Source of the DNA: Deltaproteobacteria bacterium HGW-Deltaproteobacteria-6
GTDB taxonomy: Bacteria; Desulfobacterota; Syntrophia; Syntrophales; Smithellaceae
Length of the DNA: 64,000 bases
Direction of reading: 5' to 3'
NCBI GenBank assembly: GCA_002840435.1
Contig: PHAT01000001.1
Coordinates: 490,300 to 554,299 of the forward strand
The stretch's first letter is position 1. Each line of letters starts with the position of its first letter. Positions 17,018 through 25,797 of this stretch are shown one piece after another. Both the position numbers and the translations under genes were made by a program. The notes beneath the pieces are model-generated. The model saw only the letters and a program-made list of their open reading frames with translations. It did not search any database and was not told the DNA's origin.

Positions 17018-19168
17018 TCAGCGATCCACAAGTTGCCAGGAACTATTTACACTCACATTACCATCACCATCGGCATCTATATTTCCAGCACTCATGTAAG
17101 AAACAGAAGACAATGCCGCTGCTGTCGAACAAGAGTTGTTTGTATAAATATTAACGACAGACGCATCATTGTATCTGACCTGAAAATCGTTGCCGCTCCG
17201 TATTCTGGAACAGCTTCCATAATTTCCGCCTCGTACATAGAAGCTGCTGCTTCTGGAATTGCGAACATAGTATCGGTTGGGTAATACTTTAAAGCTTGCC
17301 TGGCAGGTGCTGCTTCCGCTGGTGTTTGAGACGTTTAATGTGAACGTCCTCTCTCCGGCATTGGTTTGAACTGCCGTGGTGCAGGAGCCGCCGGCAGGAT
17401 TTGGGCTTCCGCATGTGCCGCCGGGCGAAGATGTCCAACTTGCGGTTGCCGCACTGCCGGAAACATTCCATGTCAAAGCCGCTGTGCCGTTATATGGTAC
17501 TATATTCTGACCGGCCGTAAGCGTACATGAGGGAGGACCGGGAGTTTGTGTTATAGTGAAACTCTGGTCGCCGATCGAAATGGTGCCGGTCCTGAGTGCA
17601 CTGGTTGTGTTTTGGGTAATGCTGTAATTCACTGTGCCGCTGCCGGTTTTTTTGACATTATCATCTGTAACCGTTATCCAGGACTTATTACTATGTGCTT
17701 TCCATTGGCAGGATGAGAGCGCCGTTGTCACACTGACGGTGCCGGTGCCGGCGCTATATGTATGGGAAGCATTTGCCGGGGCGATGGAGATGGTGGGGAA
17801 ATAAATTGAAAAGTTAGTGATCGAAATGGTTTGTGTAACCGTACCGCTGCCTTCGGTAAAGCCGAAAAGAATGTTATTCAGCATATTACTGTAAGTTTCC
17901 GACAACGTAACGGTCCGGTTTATTTTAGGCGGATAGCTTGCATTGGAATACGGCGTATAAATGTCCTGAAAATATACGTATTCGCCGGCAGTGCAGGCGG
18001 TGAAAGGGGAATTGTTGATTTCGCAATCGACCCAGACTTTTATTTGATAGGTATATGCGGTTGGATTTCTGAGAACCTCAAGGCGGACCCGGTGCCATCC
18101 GGTATCTTCCATCCAATTGTATGTGCCGCCGTTTGCGGATCTTGATCGTTCATAATAACCGCCCAGTCCTGATCCATAGCCGCTTAAAGAAGAATTGTAT
18201 GGATTTGAGGTAGATCCATCACCTGCGCCATGATACGTGTCGTCCATAGACGCCTGAGGGTAAGAGCTCCCGGCGTTGGATCCGGAATAACACATAAAAG
18301 TCGATGCAGGATTCTTCCCCCAGAGCATCAAAGCAATATGGTTGCTTGTATTTCCGCCGCTGCCGCTGGTGTCATAGCTGCCTGCATTATCATACCGGCC
18401 GCTGGAACAAATGTCGCAGTATCCCGACTCACCGTTGGGGCAAGCGACGCAGTATGTGCTGTTATAACAGACGTTGCGGGTATTGCTTGGATACAAGTCA
18501 AATTCGACGGCAAACTTGGGAGGTTGCAGCCCCAGCTTGTCGGTTGTGTTGCCCGGTCCGGCATAACCCAGCAGGGATCCCATCGAGAAGCCGTTACTTG
18601 GAATACCGCCGCGGTCGGAAATCGTATTGTTGCCGGCGTTCATAACGGCAAAGGCAAATCCGTCGCCACCGGGCCCTAAAACACCATTGCTCATAACAGC
18701 GTCGCTCCGCGTGCTGGTATCCGCCAGCGTTTTAAATTCAAAATAAGCACGGAACCCGATTCCAAAGGGGCATACGCCGTCTGCACATGGATTGCACACG
18801 TTTGACGACGAACTGGAACCGGCATACCAGATAGCTCCCGACGTTTCACTTTCCGAGTTGATCAAGGTGATGGTTCCGCTTGCTGAATCAACGGAAATAG
18901 CCGTGTCGGTATTTTCAACCGGTGGAAATTCTTGTGCAGTAGTTGGATCAGTCAATGGCGTGGATGTGGATGTGTTCTGAGCATCCGTATCCGTTCCTTT
19001 TGATTTCCCGCTGACGCCAAAATTTTTCTTATCCTTTACGAGTGAACCCGATTGGTTATATTTATAAGTAGGTGAAGATGACGTCATGATTTTTTGCGCT
19101 GCGAGAGAAAATGCAGGTAAATAAAGACTAAATAATAAAGCAATTAAGATGGATAATATTTTATTCAT
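17018..19168 (-). CDS. Secreted multidomain lectin-like putative pilus adhesin
   Basis: A 716-residue exported protein with a Sec signal peptide (1-23, cleavage near SLAAQ). Residues 110-455 show L-type lectin/concanavalin-like hallmarks: GDGFAFAVMNAG (168-179), MGSLLGYAGPG (196-206) and KFAVEFDLYPSN (218-229), interrupted by a Cys-rich loop. Residues 463-543 look like a BACON/all-beta binding module (SWITVTDDN...RTGTISIG...FTITQTPG). Residues 547-628 look like an Ig-like module. The C-terminus ends in a calcium-loop-like DADGDGNVS. It is last in a cassette of four minor-pilin genes, so a pilus-tip adhesin is the natural inference. Ligand unknown. Confidence 0.7.
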   Translation of the reverse strand: MNKILSILIALLFSLYLPAFSLAAQKIMTSSSPTYKYNQSGSLVKDKKNFGVSGKSKGTDTDAQNTSTSTPLTDPTTAQEFPPVENTDTAISVDSASGTITLINSESETSGAIWYAGSSSSSNVCNPCADGVCPFGIGFRAYFEFKTLADTSTRSDAVMSNGVLGPGGDGFAFAVMNAGNNTISDRGGIPSNGFSMGSLLGYAGPGNTTDKLGLQPPKFAVEFDLYPSNTRNVCYNSTYCVACPNGESGYCDICSSGRYDNAGSYDTSGSGGNTSNHIALMLWGKNPASTFMCYSGSNAGSSYPQASMDDTYHGAGDGSTSNPYNSSLSGYGSGLGGYYERSRSANGGTYNWMEDTGWHRVRLEVLRNPTAYTYQIKVWVDCEINNSPFTACTAGEYVYFQDIYTPYSNASYPPKINRTVTLSETYSNMLNNILFGFTEGSGTVTQTISITNFSIYFPTISIAPANASHTYSAGTGTVSVTTALSSCQWKAHSNKSWITVTDDNVKKTGSGTVNYSITQNTTSALRTGTISIGDQSFTITQTPGPPSCTLTAGQNIVPYNGTAALTWNVSGSAATASWTSSPGGTCGSPNPAGGSCTTAVQTNAGERTFTLNVSNTSGSSTCQASFKVLPNRYYVRNSRSSSFYVRGGNYGSCSRIRSGNDFQVRYNDASVVNIYTNNSCSTAAALSSVSYMSAGNIDADGDGNVSVNSSWQLVDR

Positions 19169-19201
19169 AAATTTCTCCTGGTTGCCGGCCGCCAGAGTTC
19201 A

Positions 19202-20164
19202 TTATTCGCCGAAAGTTCCATTTGAGGTAAAACCAATAACCCTGCCCACATAGACGGGATTGATGTCTTTCTCGATACTTTGCAGGATATTCCATTTATT
19301 AGTGCTGTTAATGGATTGCATGTTGGTTAGTTTTACTGTTGTATTTGATGTGTCGATAATGCGTAAATCATACTGGTAAGAATATGAATTTTTATTCTTT
19401 ATAATGAATATTGCACCTTTTCGCGGCGGAAATAACTTTGCCGCGTCAAGATCCGTATATTTAAGAATTAAAGTGCTGCCTTCCGCGGAAGGCAGCGGCG
19501 GCACGACGGTGTAGTTGGCGCATCCTATATAAAATTCATCTCCTTCTAAAATATTTTCCGCAAATTCGGTCGATTCTACAGTGAATGTAAACGGTGTGCC
19601 GTCAGCGTCTGCGTCAGGTATGCCATCAGAGTTGGCATCAATAAAAGTAATGCCGGTATATGACGTGGAAGTATTCGTTGACCACGCGGGATCTCTATTT
19701 TCATCTCTAATAATCAGATAACCTTTGGAAGGAAAGGTCAGCTCTTTGTCCGTATCAGCATCCGCAGGCGGAACACCGCCCGGCAGATGGAGTTTAAGGG
19801 TAGTTGAAGTTGAACCGGATTTATCGGAAGACGTTACATAAAACCAGTACGGATTGCTCTTAATTTTTATTTTTCCATCGCTTCCGGGTATGCTGATTTG
19901 CATATTATGAAGAGCAACCAGCTTCGCATTTTTCTGCTCCGCGGCATTATACTCGCTTGCCGCAATCCTTATGCCCGATTCGGAAAGATAAAACGCCCGT
20001 GACGCCCGCTGGGCGACAACCTGATTAAACATGGCGGTGGACGTCAGCGCATAAATGGCGGCACCGATCGTGGCAATAGCGATCATGACGATGATGATCA
20101 CTAACAGGGTTGCGCCCTTTTGTCTGCTTTTTCCATTGACGTATTTTATTTTTAAAGCGTTCAT
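19202..20164 (-). CDS. PilX-like minor pilin/pilus assembly protein
   Basis: A 320-residue protein with the PilX_N pattern: short basic leader, KGATLLVIIIVMIAIATIGAA membrane helix (about 17-38), then RASRAFYLSESGIRIAASEY. It lacks the usual Glu5 of major pilins, as PilX-type proteins often do. The C-terminal 240 residues are beta-rich and of unknown function. Gene order FimT-PilV-PilW-PilX-large adhesin matches minor-pilin operons that prime type IV pilus assembly. It is paralogous to the plus-strand protein at 23498-24808, which shares RAYYVAESGINYAL. The start follows the PilW-like gene by 13 bp. Confidence 0.78.
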   Translation of the reverse strand: MNALKIKYVNGKSRQKGATLLVIIIVMIAIATIGAAIYALTSTAMFNQVVAQRASRAFYLSESGIRIAASEYNAAEQKNAKLVALHNMQISIPGSDGKIKIKSNPYWFYVTSSDKSGSTSTTLKLHLPGGVPPADADTDKELTFPSKGYLIIRDENRDPAWSTNTSTSYTGITFIDANSDGIPDADADGTPFTFTVESTEFAENILEGDEFYIGCANYTVVPPLPSAEGSTLILKYTDLDAAKLFPPRKGAIFIIKNKNSYSYQYDLRIIDTSNTTVKLTNMQSINSTNKWNILQSIEKDINPVYVGRVIGFTSNGTFGE

Positions 20165-20177
20165 TTTTTATCTCGGG

Positions 20178-20768
20178 TTACTGGATATTCGGTGCAGTAA
20201 TAATACCGCTTCCCCGGGGATTAATGCTGCTATGGAAATACAAAGGTGCGCTGTCGGGAAAATCCAAGGCAATCTGAATTTTTATGGTTGCCAGACTGTT
20301 CAGTCCATCTGTTGTGGTCCAGGTGCAACTGGCCGTTTCGTTTTGCTTGCAATAGCTGAGGAATGTTTTCCCGTCATTGCCGGCGTTTAAGCCGGCAATC
20401 AGAACCTGTGCGCCGGATACCAGGGGAACCGTATCAGTTGCTTCCAGGGTTAAATTTGTGCCGGTTCTTTTTATCCTGTATTGACATCCCTCATCCAATA
20501 AGCAAGATGGTGAATTTCTGGGTGTGGTGAAATCAATTTGATCGGCGGAAGCAAGGGATATGTTGGTAATATTAGTTAATTCTGTATTGAGGCGTGTCAT
20601 GGCCAACTGTGCTTTTTGTGAAGTCTGATTGGCATTTTGGGCAAAAAAATAACCCTGCACACCGTAAACGATCACGTTGCTTAAAACAAAAGCAACGATG
20701 CCCAGAATCATCAGCACTGCTATCAATTCGATTATGGTGAATCCCGGATTTTCTCTTAATCGTTTCAC
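20178..20768 (-). CDS. PilW-like minor prepilin
   Basis: A 196-residue prepilin. The cleavage and methylation motif is NPG|FTIIELIAVLMILGIVAFV, with Glu5 present, followed by the N-terminal helix. The segment QKAQLAMTRLNTELTNITN matches the corresponding region of the plus-strand protein at 22995-23495, so the two are paralogues. It carries two Cys pairs that may form disulfides. It lies 7 bp after the PilV-like gene and 13 bp before the PilX-like gene. It would be processed by PilD prepilin peptidase and built into the pilus base or tip. Confidence 0.78.
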   Translation of the reverse strand: MKRLRENPGFTIIELIAVLMILGIVAFVLSNVIVYGVQGYFFAQNANQTSQKAQLAMTRLNTELTNITNISLASADQIDFTTPRNSPSCLLDEGCQYRIKRTGTNLTLEATDTVPLVSGAQVLIAGLNAGNDGKTFLSYCKQNETASCTWTTTDGLNSLATIKIQIALDFPDSAPLYFHSSINPRGSGIITAPNIQ

Positions 20769-20775
20769 TTCACAC

Positions 20776-21171
20776 CTAATTGGTAAATATGCTCTGTAAA
20801 ATTTGTTGTCCGTCGGTCAAAGTAACAATAAGGACATTTTTCGTGACACCGGTGAGCGAAAAGGTACAGGAGGTATTGGCGGCATCAACAATACTTTTTC
20901 CATCAATCTGCAGATTATCAACATGAGATTCCTTGAAAGCGCATAAATCGACTGGGGTTTCTTCCGTGGCGCCATCCAGGGCCTGCCGGTATGCATGGGT
21001 CAGCAGTTCCATCTGCTCAATCAGTCGATGCTGTTTTTTTACGAGACCGGTGGAAATGGGGCTGTTTGTATAGGCGGTCCTCATATAAGTGATAAAAAGT
21101 GTTGCAGATATGGACACAATAATTATGATCACAATGACTTCAATGAGCGTGAATCCCATACTTCGCTTCAT
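20776..21171 (-). CDS. PilV/GspI-like minor prepilin
   Basis: A 131-residue prepilin with a six-residue leader (MKRSMG|FTLIEVIVIIIIVSIS), Glu5 and a hydrophobic helix. The short globular domain has two cysteines (LCAFKESH and TSCTFSL). Its start overlaps the stop of the upstream GspH/FimT-like gene by 4 bp. Its size and second position in the cassette match PilV or GspI. It aligns by position and by a C-terminal hydrophobic strand to the plus-strand gene at 22535-22984. Confidence 0.75.
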   Translation of the reverse strand: MKRSMGFTLIEVIVIIIIVSISATLFITYMRTAYTNSPISTGLVKKQHRLIEQMELLTHAYRQALDGATEETPVDLCAFKESHVDNLQIDGKSIVDAANTSCTFSLTGVTKNVLIVTLTDGQQILQSIFTN

Positions 21172-21707
21172 GGTATGTATCCCGTCAATGGCGTTATTTT
21201 TACGGCAACACTGGGAGAAGTGGCATTGAAAGGCTGGATGTTGATCTCCATGACACTCGTCAAAGGTGTTTTGGTTGTGACGTCAGTAAATGCCGAATAA
21301 GGAATCCCTCGATTGTCAAAATATATTGTGAAAGGCGACGTAATCTTTATTTTTTTCATATCAAGATTTATTCTCCTGTCGGAATCAATAAAATTATCGT
21401 CTTCCGGCAGTCGTATGGCATCTGCGATGTTTGTTCCTTTGAAGAGCCAATAACGGCTTCCATTACAGCTTATTCCACATATAACGGGAACGCCGGGAGC
21501 AGTGGGATTAGAATTCATGGCCATGGTTTGAGCATATCGCAGATGGGATTTTAAAGCATCCGCACCGGTATAGACTTCCGCATTATAATTGACGGAACGG
21601 CTGACGGCAATGGCCGACAAAATGCCGATTATTATCAGAACGGCAATAATCTCTATTATCGTAAAACCATATTTGTCTTTTAATATTTTCTGCAATCTTA
21701 TACTCAT
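21168..21707 (-). CDS. FimT/GspH-like minor prepilin
   Basis: About 179 residues when started at the ATG at 21707 (MSIRLQKILKDKYG|FTIIEIIAVLIIIGILSAI). The open frame reaches upstream to an ATG at 21977, but this would put an 88-residue extension before the prepilin leader, incompatible with PilD processing. An ATG at 21713 is equally possible. No strong ribosome site is visible for any of them. The GspH-type core includes SHLRYAQTMAMNS and IYFDNRGIPYS, and it ends in TGYIP, shared with TGFIP of its plus-strand paralogue. It is the first gene of the minus-strand pilin cassette. Confidence 0.72.
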   Translation of the reverse strand: MSIRLQKILKDKYGFTIIEIIAVLIIIGILSAIAVSRSVNYNAEVYTGADALKSHLRYAQTMAMNSNPTAPGVPVICGISCNGSRYWLFKGTNIADAIRLPEDDNFIDSDRRINLDMKKIKITSPFTIYFDNRGIPYSAFTDVTTKTPLTSVMEINIQPFNATSPSVAVKITPLTGYIP

Positions 21708-22091
21708 TTTCATTGCACAGGCCGTTTTGATAAAATTCTGCGTGGAGTTGATTAACGTAATGCATGATAAAACGGTCGGTGTTGTTATTATCAAAGCAAT
21801 AAATAATACTGGAAGAATCATCACTTCTTCTATACAGGTGTTAGCCGTAAAAAGACTGTATGTGAAGTAATCATATTCCATATACAAAATGATTATCTTT
21901 TGCGACTGGAGTATAGCTTTTTGTTTAAAAATATCAAGTGATATTTCCAGAAAGATCTTTAGGAAAAATGCAGTCAATATGATAAAATATTAAAGAAATG
22001 ATCGGCAAACAAACTTTACGGACGATGATTGGCGAGGTCAGATCTTTATGAGGAATTACTTTGTGAAAAACCCGTGGCGGTCAAAAATATA
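21708..22091. promoter_or_regulatory. Divergent intergenic region between two minor-pilin cassettes
   Basis: About 380 bp separate the FimT-like starts that I prefer on the two strands. It is AT-rich and must hold the promoters of both cassettes. I could not place a convincing sigma70 or sigma54 site. Open frames enter it from both sides, but neither extension looks like protein belonging to a prepilin. Confidence 0.4.
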
Positions 22092-22538
22092 ATGAGCAGA
22101 GCATATCTCAAAATCATTAAAAAACAGGATGGATTCACGATCATTGAAGTTATTGCTGTTTTTGTAATCATCGGCATTCTGGCGGCTCTCTCTCTCTCAA
22201 GAATCGCATCCACACAGAGTTATACCGCTTTATCGGAAGTGGATATCCTGAAAATGCACCTTCGCTATGCGCAGCTTCGCGCTCTTAGCGATGATAAAAC
22301 CTGGGGCATATCTTTTGCCGGGAATACCTATACTCTTTTGCGGGATGGAAGCGCCGCGCCATATAATTTACCGAATGAGGCTTCACCAACCCACACATTG
22401 CCCAACGAAGTAACTGTTTCCGGAGCTACCGTCACCTTTGATGAATGGGGCAGTCCGGGTGTCAGCGATATTGCGATCACCGTCTCACCAGGCGGAGGAG
22501 TGGTCACCATCATTAAGAATACAGGATTTATTCCATGA
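22092..22538 (+). CDS. FimT/GspH-like minor prepilin (second cassette)
   Basis: The 148-residue prepilin starts at the ATG at 22092 (MSRAYLKIIKKQDG|FTIIEVIAVFVIIGILAAL); the frame extends upstream to a TTG at 22029, which would lengthen the leader by 21 residues. The core has LKMHLRYAQLRALSDD and VTFDEWGSPG, the GspH fold pattern, and ends in NTGFIP. The same N- and C-terminal features occur in the divergent gene at 21168-21707, so this is a duplicated cassette. It overlaps the next gene by 4 bp. Confidence 0.75.
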   Translation: MSRAYLKIIKKQDGFTIIEVIAVFVIIGILAALSLSRIASTQSYTALSEVDILKMHLRYAQLRALSDDKTWGISFAGNTYTLLRDGSAAPYNLPNEASPTHTLPNEVTVSGATVTFDEWGSPGVSDIAITVSPGGGVVTIIKNTGFIP

Positions 22539-22984
22539 AAACGCAGGCGAAAGAAAAATCAACCGGCTTCACACTTATTGAAGTGATTATTACGCTTGTG
22601 GTTGCCGCTATTGTCGGCACAATGATGTTCACAACTCTGGGGTCATCCCTGACGAAAAGTTCGGATCCCTTCTTCCGCATGCAGACGTCTTTGGGTCTCC
22701 AGCGGGTTATGGAAAACTTCGTGACAGCTAACGAAAAATACTATGCCGGTGATCTGCCCGGGCTCCGGGCCGCAATTGCCGGGGTGTCGCCGGTACCGGT
22801 TAACGGAAATGAAGGAGCAACGCTAACCAACAGTTTTGGCACATATACCATTGTGGAAAACCGCTTTATCAAGTTTGTTTCAAACATGGAAGAAACTGCA
22901 GGCGCCAGTGATCCGCAAAATCTGCTTAAGGTGACCATTAAAAACAGCAATAACGAAACACTGACGTACATCTTTGCCGGGTAA
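22535..22984 (+). CDS. PilV/GspI-like minor prepilin (second cassette)
   Basis: A 149-residue prepilin with leader MKTQAKEKSTG|FTLIEVIITLVVAAIVG. The Glu5 is present and the helix is followed by a beta-rich domain ending TYIFAG. It overlaps the upstream FimT-like gene by 4 bp and its stop overlaps the open frame of the next. Its position matches the PilV-like gene of the divergent cassette. It is cysteine-free, in contrast to its counterpart. Confidence 0.75.
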   Translation: MKTQAKEKSTGFTLIEVIITLVVAAIVGTMMFTTLGSSLTKSSDPFFRMQTSLGLQRVMENFVTANEKYYAGDLPGLRAAIAGVSPVPVNGNEGATLTNSFGTYTIVENRFIKFVSNMEETAGASDPQNLLKVTIKNSNNETLTYIFAG

Positions 22985-22994
22985 AGGCTTGACG

Positions 22995-23495
22995 ATGAAA
23001 TACATTTTTAGAACAGAAAAAGGGTTCAGTCTGCTGGAAATGATTATTGTCATGATGATGATTGGCATTATGGCAGCTCTGGCCGCTTTGGGGTATGTTC
23101 AGGTCGTCAAAGGGATGGTCTTTACAAAAATGAATGCGGCTACCACTCAAAAAGGACAAATCGCCATAACGAAGCTGGTCAAGGAATTCGCTAATATCAG
23201 CATTAGTTCAATCAGCGCTGCCAGTGGGACATCCATCACTTTTCAAACGGTGAAGAACGGCGCATCCAGCCCCAGCACGACGGTAACGGTTTCAGGAAGT
23301 ACAATCACCTTCGGCGGAGATGTTTTAACAGACCAGGTGAGCGGATTTACGCTTAATTATTATGATAATTATGATAGTACAGCTCAAACCACCTGGCAAT
23401 CTTCACGGCGCATCATCGAAATCGCGATCAGGTTAACGGGGGCGGACGGCGTCGTTTCAGAATTCACGGCGCGGGTAAAACCGAGGAATTTATAG
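22995..23495 (+). CDS. PilW-like minor prepilin (second cassette)
   Basis: About 166 residues starting at ATG 22995 (MKYIFRTEKG|FSLLEMIIVMMMIGIMAAL); an upstream in-frame ATG at 22974 gives seven more residues. Glu5 is present. The segment QKGQIAITKLVKEFANIS is similar to QKAQLAMTRLNTELTNIT in the divergent cassette, which proves common descent for at least this pair. The C-terminal half is beta-rich and has no cysteines. It lies 2 bp before the PilX-like gene. Confidence 0.77.
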   Translation: MKYIFRTEKGFSLLEMIIVMMMIGIMAALAALGYVQVVKGMVFTKMNAATTQKGQIAITKLVKEFANISISSISAASGTSITFQTVKNGASSPSTTVTVSGSTITFGGDVLTDQVSGFTLNYYDNYDSTAQTTWQSSRRIIEIAIRLTGADGVVSEFTARVKPRNL

Positions 23496-23497
23496 AT

Positions 23498-24808
23498 ATG
23501 AACAAGATAAGAGATGAAAAAATGCGTCAAAAAGGAGCGGTCTTGATCACGCTGATTGTAGCCATGGTGATTACAACCCTGGCCGGAAGCGCCATGCTCT
23601 ATTATTCCACAACTTCCACCTATGGAGAGTTATTTACCAACCGGCAGGAGCGGGCCTATTATGTTGCAGAGTCCGGCATCAACTATGCTCTTCAAAAATA
23701 CCTTGCCAATAATGCCAATCTTTATCCCGAGTCCGCGCCCTTAACAGGCATTCTAAGCAATGGTGATCAATTTAAAGCCACGAGTGCTATCGTATCCAAA
23801 GGCAGTCCGGCTGCGGACTGGCTGGTGATTAAATCGACGGGAACCGCAGGATCAGGATGGCTGACAACCCGGCAACTTGTAACTAAGGAAATGAAAAAGA
23901 TATTGGCAACTCCCCCCGGATTGCCGCCCGTAACAACCGATTCCTCCGGTGTTCCCATCGGTTTCGATACGAATACCAATTCTGTACTGGATCCAACCTG
24001 GACCGAGGTTCCTAATCCGAACACTCAAGAGATTACATTAACCTCCGGAGGTGATCTTCTCTTTAAAGGGACAGAAGCAACCATTAATCTGAATCCAACG
24101 ACTGTTAATCTTTGTGAAGCATGGGCAAGCAATGGCAATCTTTCCAGTTATTTTTTACAGGTGAAGCTTAAGAATTCCTCTAACCCTCAACATTTTTTAG
24201 TAGGGCTTTCTTTCCGGGTGCGGGATGCTACCCTCAGCAGTGACAGCTACGGTTTCTCTTTCTTTCGGTATGACATCTCTAATAATTGCAACCGAGATTG
24301 GTGTAAGAACACCTACGGCGTCCAGAGAAATTTAAATGCAAACAGCAAAGTTTATGCCGTCCTTTGGAAAAGAGTATCAAATCAGTACACGATCCTTGCT
24401 TATGCCGAAATGGTTTCTTCCTATGGTGTTGTAAGTAATGGTGACATATTAGATTGGTCAGCTCTGTTAATTCGGGTGAATGAAAGATCTGATGGTAAGA
24501 ATTATATCAAAGCATACGTTAAGGCGCCAACCGTTCCGGCGACCGGAACAATCGATTGGAGTCTTTCCAACTTTAAACCGGTTGTATGGACCACAACTTG
24601 CACCCTGACTTCATGCACGCCAGTGACCCCGTTTACAGAGGTTGTCGACAGTACTTTTCTGTCATCCGGTTTTTGCAACGGCGCCACCCAGAATCGCCCA
24701 GAAATTGGTGTGCATGGTTTCTATGATGCGCAATGTAATAATTGCCAATTTTTTGATGATTTCGGCGTAGCAGTTATGGGAACAAGCGGCGGAAGCAGCC
24801 AATATTGA
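23498..24808 (+). CDS. PilX-like protein with large C-terminal beta-rich domain
   Basis: A 436-residue protein. The N-terminus has a PilX_N membrane helix (RQKGAVLITLIVAMVITTLAG) followed by RAYYVAESGINYALQKYLA, matching its divergent paralogue at 19202-20164. Residues about 185-430 form an extra domain rich in beta strands and aromatic residues (FLQVKLKNSSNPQHFLVGLSFRV..., ending CQFFDDFGVAVMG) that resembles a jelly-roll/LamG-type fold. In this cassette the adhesive-looking domain is fused to PilX, whereas the other cassette has a separate lectin-like protein. Start could be the internal ATG eight codons later. Function of the domain is inferred. Confidence 0.72.
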   Translation: MNKIRDEKMRQKGAVLITLIVAMVITTLAGSAMLYYSTTSTYGELFTNRQERAYYVAESGINYALQKYLANNANLYPESAPLTGILSNGDQFKATSAIVSKGSPAADWLVIKSTGTAGSGWLTTRQLVTKEMKKILATPPGLPPVTTDSSGVPIGFDTNTNSVLDPTWTEVPNPNTQEITLTSGGDLLFKGTEATINLNPTTVNLCEAWASNGNLSSYFLQVKLKNSSNPQHFLVGLSFRVRDATLSSDSYGFSFFRYDISNNCNRDWCKNTYGVQRNLNANSKVYAVLWKRVSNQYTILAYAEMVSSYGVVSNGDILDWSALLIRVNERSDGKNYIKAYVKAPTVPATGTIDWSLSNFKPVVWTTTCTLTSCTPVTPFTEVVDSTFLSSGFCNGATQNRPEIGVHGFYDAQCNNCQFFDDFGVAVMGTSGGSSQY

Positions 24809-24856
24809 TTGGTGTTATATTCTTCTATTACGTCAACCAGGAAATGACAGGCCAGT

Positions 24857-25756
24857 ATGATGGGTAACTATCATGTCACATACTCAAAGCTTTTGGATAT
24901 CAGCGAAAAGTCCGATATCATCGCGGAGGTAAAAATTATCGCATCGCTGATTGCGCCTCGCTTTGACTTCAGGCATTTCGATGCGGCGTATCAGAATGTC
25001 GAGCGGTTATTTGACGGGACGTATGAAGGCTATCGCCAATGCAATACTCAGTATCACGATTTCGGTCATACATTAATGGTTTTGCTGGCGATGGCTCGCC
25101 TGATGCACGGCGCATCTTTGCAGGAGATCCATTTTTCAGAGAAGGACATCAATCTGGGTTTAATCAGCGCCCTGATGCATGATACCGGCTATATTCAATC
25201 CGCCGATGATTTTGTGGGTACAGGCGCAAAACATACACTCATTCACATCAGACGAAGCATTCAATTTGTTCAGCATCACTATAAAGACAATGATTATTTT
25301 GCCGGGGATATGAACAATTTCCGCGATATCTTAAACTGTACGGGTGTTCAAACAATGGTTGCCGATGTATCATTCAAATCGGATAATATCGCCCTGCTGG
25401 GTAAGATGCTGGGGACAGCGGATTTACTGGGCCAAATGGCAGACCGTTTTTACCTGGAAAAGCTGGTGCTCCTCTATAATGAATTTAAAGAAGGCGGCGT
25501 GCCGGGCTTTGACAGTGAAATTGATCTTTTCCGGAAAACCGTCAGCTTTTATAAATGGATAAAGGCACGATTTGAAAGTGAGTTTGGCAACGTCAGCCGG
25601 TTTATGATTTCTCACTTCAAAGAACGCTGGAATATCGACGGTAATGTCTATGAAGAATCGATTAATAACAACATCAACTATCTTAAATTTGTTCTCAAAA
25701 GCTCTCAGAAAGACATTTATCACTCCCTGCGCCGTAATGTGATTTCCTATCAATAA
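24857..25756 (+). CDS. HD-domain metal-dependent phosphohydrolase-like protein
   Basis: The 299-residue protein shows the HD-superfamily metal ligands QYHDFGHT (H67, D68, H71) and ALMHDTGY (H108, D109) in an otherwise helical domain. No GYP motif follows, so it is not a typical c-di-GMP hydrolase; it is closer to the HD/PDE family of cyclic-nucleotide or nucleotide phosphohydrolases. It sits 49 bp after the second pilin cassette on the same strand and may be co-transcribed with it. Substrate is unknown. Confidence 0.75.
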   Translation: MMGNYHVTYSKLLDISEKSDIIAEVKIIASLIAPRFDFRHFDAAYQNVERLFDGTYEGYRQCNTQYHDFGHTLMVLLAMARLMHGASLQEIHFSEKDINLGLISALMHDTGYIQSADDFVGTGAKHTLIHIRRSIQFVQHHYKDNDYFAGDMNNFRDILNCTGVQTMVADVSFKSDNIALLGKMLGTADLLGQMADRFYLEKLVLLYNEFKEGGVPGFDSEIDLFRKTVSFYKWIKARFESEFGNVSRFMISHFKERWNIDGNVYEESINNNINYLKFVLKSSQKDIYHSLRRNVISYQ

Positions 25757-25797
25757 AGCGATGAACCCATAAGAATAAACATTTAGACAGTTTTGTC

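Noticed and set aside
18230-18679. A long plus-strand open frame (149 codons) opposite the lectin-like gene
   Set aside because: It lies entirely inside the antisense of a gene with a signal peptide and clear domain motifs; its translation is low-complexity (Ala/Cys/Ile-rich) and has no ribosome site.
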